Source of the DNA: Streptomyces novaecaesareae
GTDB taxonomy: Bacteria > Actinomycetota > Actinomycetes > Streptomycetales > Streptomycetaceae
Assembly (NCBI RefSeq): GCF_000716875.1
Contig: NZ_JNWQ01000130.1
Location: forward strand, 1-12,891
Direction: 5' to 3'
DNA length: 12,891 nucleotides
The first letter of the stretch is position 1. Each line of letters opens with the position of its first letter. Shown one piece after another: positions 9,481-12,891 of this stretch. The translations under genes and the position numbers were made by a program. The notes under the pieces were generated by a model. That model was given only the letters and a program-made list of their open reading frames with translations. It had not been told where the DNA came from and made no database searches.

Positions 9481-9508
9481 ACGAGGTCCGCAGCTGCGAA
9501 CTCCAGGG

Positions 9509-9538
9509 AGAGTAGACAGATCCTCAGACCGATCACAA
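9509..9538 (-). promoter_or_regulatory. Promoter of rpfA
   Basis: The minus strand carries TTGTGA (9538-9533) and TACTCT (9514-9509) with an 18-nt spacer. Transcription would start near 9502, giving a leader of about 226 nt that holds the whole riboswitch. Confidence 0.5.
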
Positions 9539-9558
9539 GCTCATATCACCGATATCAC
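9532..9558. repeat. GTGAT repeats upstream of the rpfA promoter
   Basis: The minus strand shows GTGATAT twice (9558-9552 and 9549-9543), 9 bp apart, and a third GTGAT (9536-9532) that overlaps the proposed -35. They are direct rather than inverted, so a standard CRP palindrome is not formed. They may be half-sites of a regulator of rpfA. The rest of the gap up to the P450 stop (9559-9659) shows only weak hairpins and no gene. Confidence 0.4.
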
Positions 9559-9659
9559 ACAGAAATTACGGCGCGTGTCCGATCGCCTACCAACGGCGTC
9601 ACTATGTCCGGTTTGATGGGTGTTCATACCGCCGTAAAGAGCCCGTGAGCGACACCCCG

Positions 9660-10988
9660 TCAGCGCGTCGAAGCCTCCGCAGGCGCGTGCGGGGACCGGC
9701 TCTCCGGACTGAATTCGACCGGAAGTTCCCGCAGTCCACGCATGATCAGGCCACCCCGCCAGCGCAGATTCTCCGGGCTTTCCGCGAGCCGCAGATCGGG
9801 CAGTCGGGAAAGCAGCGTGGCCAGCGCGGCACGCCCCTCCAGGCGGGCCAGCGGGGCGCCGATGCAGTAGTGGATGCCGTGCCCGAACCCCAGATGGGGA
9901 TTGTCCGTTCGGGCCAGGTCAAGGGTGTTCTCGTCCGCGAACCGGGCCGGATCGCGGTCCGCCGCCGCCAACACCACCAGCACCGGATCGCCCACCGGGA
10001 TGTCCACCCCGCCGATGGTCAACGGCCGGGTCGCGAACCGCCAGGTCGCCAGCTCCACCGGCCCGTCGTAGCGCAGGAGTTCCTCGATCCCCGTCTCCAG
10101 CAGCGCGGTCTCGCCGCGCGCCACCGACTCCTGCAGCAGCCGGCGCTGCTCCGGATTGCGCAGCAACGCGTACGTCCCGTTGCCGATCAGGTTCACCGTC
10201 GTCTCGAAGCCCGCGAACAGGAGGATGAAGGCCATCGCCGCGGCCTCGTTCTCCGTCAGGTGCTCGCCGTGGTCACTCGCCCGGATCAGGCCCGAGATCA
10301 GATCGTCCCCGAGGTCCGCGCGCTTGCGGTGGATCAGCTCCAGCAGGTACGCCCGCATCCGCTTCACCGCCCGCCCCACACCGCCGCGTTGGCTGCCGCC
10401 GTGGCCCGGCTTTGTGTGTCGCAGCATCATCCCGGCCCAGTCGCGGAAGTCGTCCTGGTCCTCCGCCGGCACTCCCAGCATGTCGCAGATCGCGTAGATG
10501 GGGAGCGGGAACGCGAACTCGTGGATCAGGTCCGCCGAACCGCGCTGCGCGAAGCCGTCGATCAGCCGGTCCGTGAGCTGCTGCACCCGCGGCTCGAACT
10601 CGGCCACCCGGCGCGGAGTGAACGCCTTCGACACCAGCCGACGCAGCCGGGTGTGGTCCGGCGGGTCGATGTTCAACAGGTGCGTCATCAGATCCGCCTG
10701 CCGCTCCCCCGGGATGCCCACCCGGCCGGTGCGGTGCGCCTGCTCGCTGTGGTGCGCCGGATTCTTCGACAGCCGGCCGTCCGCGAGCGCCTGCCGGGCG
10801 TCCGCGTACCTGGTCACCAGCCAGGCCTCGACCCCGCTCGGCAGCGTGGTCCGGTGCACCGGGGCGTGCTCGCGCAGCCAGGCGTAGGCGGGGTACGGAT
10901 CGGCGGCGAACTCCCAGGTGAACAGCTGCGGGGCGGAGGCGTCGAGCGGAGCGGCGGCGGGCCGGGCGGAGTCGGGCTGAGCTGGCAT
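9660..10988 (-). CDS. Cytochrome P450 (CYP107-like class I monooxygenase)
   Basis: A 442-residue soluble bacterial P450 that would hydroxylate or epoxidise a small molecule, using electrons from a ferredoxin and reductase encoded elsewhere. Motifs: C-helix DPPDHTRLRRLVSKAF (108-123), I-helix oxygen-binding AGFETT (259-264, with Phe where His is common), the ExxR motif in EELLRY (E303, R306), and the heme loop FGHGIHYCIG (368-377) with ligand C375. The open frame runs to 11240, but the extra 84 residues are low-quality and cover the regulatory array. The ATG at 10988 gives MPAQPDSA and a normal length. It has no ribosome site, and TACGGT (11000-10995) stands 6 nt away, so it may be leaderless. 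S. coelicolor has a CYP107-family P450 close to rpfA (SCO3099, from memory). No ferredoxin gene is adjacent. The substrate is unknown. Confidence 0.93.
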   Translation of the reverse strand: MPAQPDSARPAAAPLDASAPQLFTWEFAADPYPAYAWLREHAPVHRTTLPSGVEAWLVTRYADARQALADGRLSKNPAHHSEQAHRTGRVGIPGERQADLMTHLLNIDPPDHTRLRRLVSKAFTPRRVAEFEPRVQQLTDRLIDGFAQRGSADLIHEFAFPLPIYAICDMLGVPAEDQDDFRDWAGMMLRHTKPGHGGSQRGGVGRAVKRMRAYLLELIHRKRADLGDDLISGLIRASDHGEHLTENEAAAMAFILLFAGFETTVNLIGNGTYALLRNPEQRRLLQESVARGETALLETGIEELLRYDGPVELATWRFATRPLTIGGVDIPVGDPVLVVLAAADRDPARFADENTLDLARTDNPHLGFGHGIHYCIGAPLARLEGRAALATLLSRLPDLRLAESPENLRWRGGLIMRGLRELPVEFSPESRSPHAPAEASTR

Positions 10989-11067
10989 GGGTCGACCGTA
11001 TCCGGTGCGTTCCCGGCCGGCCGGGCGCGCCCTTGCGACGGCGGCGCGCGACCGGCGCGCCAACGCT

Positions 11068-11129
11068 CCGTGGACGACCCGTGGCCGGTTTACGAACGGT
11101 CCGTGGACAGCTCTTGGACAGCTCTTGGC
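11068..11129. promoter_or_regulatory. 11-bp-phased heptamer array between the P450 and the SDR-like gene
   Basis: On the plus strand heptamers recur every 11 bp with 4-bp spacers: CCGTGGA (11068), CCGTGGC (11079), a diverged TTACGAA (11090), CCGTGGA (11101), TCTTGGA (11112) and TCTTGGC (11123). The spacers are also alike (CGAC, CGGT, CGGT, CAGC, CAGC). Heptamers every 11 bp are the geometry bound by SARP-type activators. The 11-bp period is not a multiple of 3, so this is not a coding repeat. The array lies about 80-140 bp from the P450 start and 66 bp before the -10 of the SDR-like gene, which is farther than usual for SARPs. Confidence 0.55.
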
Positions 11130-11172
11130 CGGGTGCCGGGCGTGAGCCTGGTCACCTGAGGGGTAATCCCTG

Positions 11173-11200
11173 TTGCGGAGGATCAGGACCTGCCTACGAT
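11173..11200 (+). promoter_or_regulatory. Promoter of the SDR-like gene
   Basis: TTGCGG (11173-11178) and TACGAT (11195-11200) with a 16-nt spacer resemble a vegetative (HrdB-type) promoter. Start would be near 11207, about 50 nt before the ATG. Confidence 0.55.
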
Positions 11201-11208
11201 CCTCCGCA
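11174..11208. promoter_or_regulatory. Operator-like inverted repeat inside the promoter
   Basis: TGCGGAGGATC (11174-11184) and GATCCTCCGCA (11198-11208) are perfect 11-bp inverted repeats, 13 nt apart. The left arm covers most of the -35 and the right arm the end of the -10 and the expected start. A dimeric repressor bound here would block the promoter. Confidence 0.6.
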
Positions 11209-11214
11209 GTATTC

Positions 11215-11240
11215 GTGGGCGCCGGTGCGGTGTCGCCCAC
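11215..11240 (+). promoter_or_regulatory. Leader hairpin before the SDR-like gene
   Basis: GTGGGCG (11215-11221) pairs with CGCCCAC (11234-11240), leaving the ribosome site GGGAGGAG (11242-11249) just outside the stem. It may influence translation or protect the 5' end. Confidence 0.4.
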
Positions 11241-11255
11241 AGGGAGGAGCAGACC

Positions 11256-11681
11256 ATGCGGGTCAGCGGGTCAGTCGTCGTCATCGCGGTACTCGACGGC
11301 GGGTCGGGCGCCGACCTCGCCCGCCGGTTCTCCGCGGCCGACCCCGCCGGAATGCTGATCGCCGACCAGCACGTCGGCATCGCCGAGGACCTCGCCGCCG
11401 AACTCGACCGGCCGGGCTGCCCCGTCGTGGGCGTCTCCGGCGACATCCGCCGCCCCAGCGACGTCGCCGCCCTCGTCGACACCGCGGAGAAGCACCTCGG
11501 ACCGATCGACCTGTTCGCCGTCGCCGGCCCGGACGGCGAACGCATCATCTCCCTCGCCGACCTGCCCGCCCACCTCGACCTGGAGCGCCTCGCCGAACTC
11601 GTCGTCCTCGTCGGCGAGGCCATCGGGGAACTCGTCCCGCCACAGCGTCGCCCGGCCGAGAACACCGCCACGGCGGCGTGA
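11256..11681 (+). CDS. Truncated SDR-like Rossmann protein, probably non-catalytic
   Basis: A 141-residue protein resembling the N-terminal half of short-chain dehydrogenases. A beta strand and a degenerate glycine loop come first (VVVIAVLDGGSGADLARRF, 7-25; normally TGxxxGxG). LIADQH (34-39) places an acid at the end of beta-2. GVSGDIRRPSDVAALVDTAEKHLG (59-82) and PIDLFAVAG (83-91) fit the VDVtd and NNAG parts. The family's catalytic Ser, Tyr and Lys (YxxxK) and the C-terminal half are missing. The last 40 residues look unlike an SDR. A strong ribosome site (GGAGGAG, 6-nt spacing) and a good promoter argue that it is expressed rather than decayed. Codon third positions are GC-rich as in neighbouring genes. 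It could be a cofactor-binding regulator, a partner of the P450, or a remnant. Function is not assigned. Confidence 0.75.
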   Translation: MRVSGSVVVIAVLDGGSGADLARRFSAADPAGMLIADQHVGIAEDLAAELDRPGCPVVGVSGDIRRPSDVAALVDTAEKHLGPIDLFAVAGPDGERIISLADLPAHLDLERLAELVVLVGEAIGELVPPQRRPAENTATAA

Positions 11682-11701
11682 ACCGGCCCGCTCCGGAGTA
11701 C

Positions 11702-11724
11702 GGCCCTCGGCCGGCCCGAGGGCC
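11702..11724. terminator. Bidirectional terminator-like hairpin between the SDR-like gene and mazG
   Basis: GGCCCTCGG (11702-11710) and CCGAGGGCC (11716-11724) form a perfect 9-bp stem with a 5-nt loop, 20 nt after the SDR-like stop and 35 nt after the mazG stop on the other strand. It overlaps the first copies of the 18-bp repeat. Confidence 0.6.
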
Positions 11725-11803
11725 TGTTCCGGCTTGAGCGCCTACTCCGGCTTGAAGGCCTACTCCGGCTCGATGCCCTCGGCCGGCTTGAGGCCCTCGG
11801 CCG
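11703..11803. repeat. 18-bp tandem repeat array at the mazG end
   Basis: Units begin at 11703, 11721, 11739, 11757 and 11775, with a partial unit at 11793. The shared core is CCGGCTTGAG preceded by GCCTACT or GCCCTCGG. Seen from mazG, units inside the gene encode AEGLKP and AEGIEP. The units beyond the stop would read AFKPE and ALKPE, each followed by another TAG. The mazG stop is thus one version of the repeat unit, and copy-number or point changes could alter the protein tail. Confidence 0.75.
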
Positions 11804-12800
11804 CGCGCACCGCGTCCCGGTAGCCGCGCGCGGCCGACCGCAGCGCGGCGTCCACGTCCACCCCGGCGTCGTGCGCCCGCTGCGCCACCGCCAGCAGCAG
11901 CCGGCCCGCCGACGCCGCGGTCAGCTCCGCCGGCAGCGCGTACGGCTCGTCCGGCACCTGCGTGAAGCCCGCCCGACGCACCCTCGACACCAGCTTCGCC
12001 GCGTACGCCAGCGAGGGCAGCCCGGCCGGCACGCCGTCCAGCACCGACTCCCGGTCCGCCTTCTCCGCGGCCTTGAGCTGCTCCCAGTTCGCCTCCACCT
12101 CGGCGGCGCCCTCGGCCTCGACGTCCCCGAACACGTGCGGGTGCCGGTACATCAGCTTCTCGACGATGTCACCGGCCACGTCGTCCACCGTGAACGGCTC
12201 CGTCGGGTGCTCCTCGGCGATCCGGGAGTGGAAGAACACCTGGAGCAGCACGTCGCCCAACTCCTCGCGCAGCGTCCCCCGGTCACCCTCCTCGATCGCC
12301 TCGACCAGCTCGTACGCCTCCTCGACCAGGTACTTCACCAGGCTCTCGTGCGTCTGCTCGGCGTCCCAGGGGCAACCGCCCGGCGAGCGGAGCCGGTCCA
12401 TCACCGTCACCAGGTCCAGCAGCCGCGCCCCCGGCAGGTCGTACGAGCCCGGCAGCACCTCGATCTCCGGCACCTCACCGGCCCGCTCCACCGCCAGCCG
12501 CGCCAACGCGTCCGTCAGCCCCGGATCCCCGTCCGGGCTGCCCAGCCACACCGTCGGCCCGGCCCCGGCCGGCTGCTCGGTCAGCAGCCGCGCCAACGCG
12601 GGCGCCGACCCGGCCGCCACCACCTCCACCGCCACCCCGGCCTGCCGCACCGCCGGCACCTGCGGATGCCCCTCGTCCCCCACCAACACCCGCCCGGCCG
12701 ACCGCAACGCCTCCCACGCCGGCCACGCGAGCAGCCCGGGAGCCACCCGGTGGGTGGTGGTCAGCAGGATCAACTTGGCACCCGGCACATTCGTCATCAC
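11760..12800 (-). CDS. mazG: MazG-family nucleoside triphosphate pyrophosphohydrolase
   Basis: A 346-residue house-cleaning enzyme that hydrolyses NTPs or dNTPs, probably including damaged ones, to monophosphates and PPi. The MazG domain occupies about 129-255. It begins with LLDLVTVMDRLRSPGGCPWD (127-146) and THESL (150-154). The metal-binding EExxE/ExxD motif is EEAYE (160-164) with EELGD (179-183), and HPHVFGD (220-226) follows. Residues 1-125 are a diverged Rossmann-like domain, the usual N-terminal extension of actinobacterial MazG. The C-terminal 80 residues are helical and end in the repeat-derived AEGLKPAEGIEPE tail. The start is GTG at 12800 or ATG at 12797. Neither has a ribosome site, and TAGGTT (12812-12807) is 6 nt upstream, so a leaderless message is likely. 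It converges with the SDR-like gene. Confidence 0.94.
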   Translation of the reverse strand: MMTNVPGAKLILLTTTHRVAPGLLAWPAWEALRSAGRVLVGDEGHPQVPAVRQAGVAVEVVAAGSAPALARLLTEQPAGAGPTVWLGSPDGDPGLTDALARLAVERAGEVPEIEVLPGSYDLPGARLLDLVTVMDRLRSPGGCPWDAEQTHESLVKYLVEEAYELVEAIEEGDRGTLREELGDVLLQVFFHSRIAEEHPTEPFTVDDVAGDIVEKLMYRHPHVFGDVEAEGAAEVEANWEQLKAAEKADRESVLDGVPAGLPSLAYAAKLVSRVRRAGFTQVPDEPYALPAELTAASAGRLLLAVAQRAHDAGVDVDAALRSAARGYRDAVRAAEGLKPAEGIEPE

Positions 12801-12806
12801 ACCCCG

Positions 12807-12812
12807 AACCTA
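12807..12812 (-). promoter_or_regulatory. Possible -10 element of mazG
   Basis: TAGGTT on the minus strand, 6 nt from the GTG, would start transcription at the start codon. The -35 region would lie beyond 12829, where genomic sequence stops, so it cannot be checked here. Confidence 0.4.
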
Positions 12813-12829
12813 CTCTCCCGCCCCACCCC

Positions 12830-12891
12830 CTGTCTCTTATACACATCTCCGAGCCCACGAGACAGGCAGAAATCTCGTATGCCGTCTTCTG
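12830..12891. other. Nextera (Tn5) sequencing adapter, not genomic
   Basis: Bases 12830-12848 are the 19-bp Tn5 mosaic end used in Nextera libraries (CTGTCTCTTATACACATCT). The read-2 adapter continues to 12863 (CCGAGCCCACGAGAC). The 8-base index AGGCAGAA (12864-12871, matching Nextera N703) follows, then the P7 part ATCTCGTATGCCGTCTTCTG (12872-12891). This is library read-through left at a contig end. Genomic sequence ends at or just before 12829. Confidence 0.98.

Noticed and set aside
9532..9558. CRP palindrome in the rpfA promoter
   Set aside because: The GTGAT elements are direct repeats; no GTGA-N6-TCAC arrangement occurs there.
9645..11159. 504-residue plus-strand frame over the P450
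   Set aside because: Antisense to a P450 with all motifs intact; its R/H/Q/P-rich composition is a shadow pattern.
10989..11240. N-terminal 84-residue extension of the P450
   Set aside because: It gives an over-long P450, has no family similarity, no ribosome site, and overlaps the 11-bp-phased array and the SDR-like promoter; the ATG at 10988 fits the family.
12830..12848. Tn5 inverted end as a sign of a natural transposon
   Set aside because: It is the 19-bp mosaic end joined to Illumina adapter, index and P7 sequence, so it is synthetic.
12475..12858. 127-residue minus-strand frame starting MGSEMCIRDR
   Set aside because: The start lies in the Nextera adapter; this N-terminal peptide is a known adapter translation artefact, and the rest is an off-frame reading of mazG.

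Overview
The base composition (very GC-rich, G/C in nearly all third codon positions), the gene families and the gene order point to a chromosomal segment of a streptomycete (Streptomyces or Kitasatospora type). The order mazG - muralytic enzyme - eno - divIC - DUF501 - ppx is the same core order known in other Actinobacteria, for example Mycobacterium tuberculosis Rv1021-Rv1026 (mazG, lpqU, eno, Rv1024, Rv1025, ppx2). The right end is not genomic: bases 12830-12891 are an Illumina Nextera (Tn5) adapter with index and P7 sequence. This is therefore the end of a contig with sequencing read-through.

Layout, left to right. (1) 1-2773, + strand: the tail of an ABC-transporter ATPase and its 852-aa double-FtsX permease partner, closed by a strong hairpin. 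(2) 2866-4694, - strand: type II NADH dehydrogenase (ndh) with its own terminator. Its 428-nt upstream gap holds two Rex/CRP-like palindromes and a possible leaderless promoter. (3) 4638-6800, - strand: the overlapping operon divIC - DUF501 - ppx/gppA, ended by a GC hairpin. (4) 6826-8206, - strand: enolase, followed by two tandem hairpins. (5) 8413-9538, - strand: rpfA, a secreted resuscitation-promoting factor with a LysM domain, preceded by a long leader that holds a clear c-di-AMP (ydaO-type) riboswitch. (6) 9660-11681: a cytochrome P450 (-) and a divergent, truncated SDR-like Rossmann protein (+). They share a 267-bp regulatory gap with an 11-bp-phased heptamer array and an inverted repeat inside a promoter. 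(7) 11702-12829, - strand: mazG, whose end lies in an 18-bp tandem repeat array.

Most of the window is conserved housekeeping: cell division, glycolysis, nucleotide sanitation, polyphosphate or (p)ppGpp metabolism, respiratory NADH oxidation and spore-wall resuscitation. The accessory part is the P450/SDR-like pair placed between mazG and rpfA. The least explained DNA is its divergent control region, then the long ndh upstream gap and the repeat array at the mazG stop. No tRNA, rRNA, CRISPR array or natural mobile element was seen.
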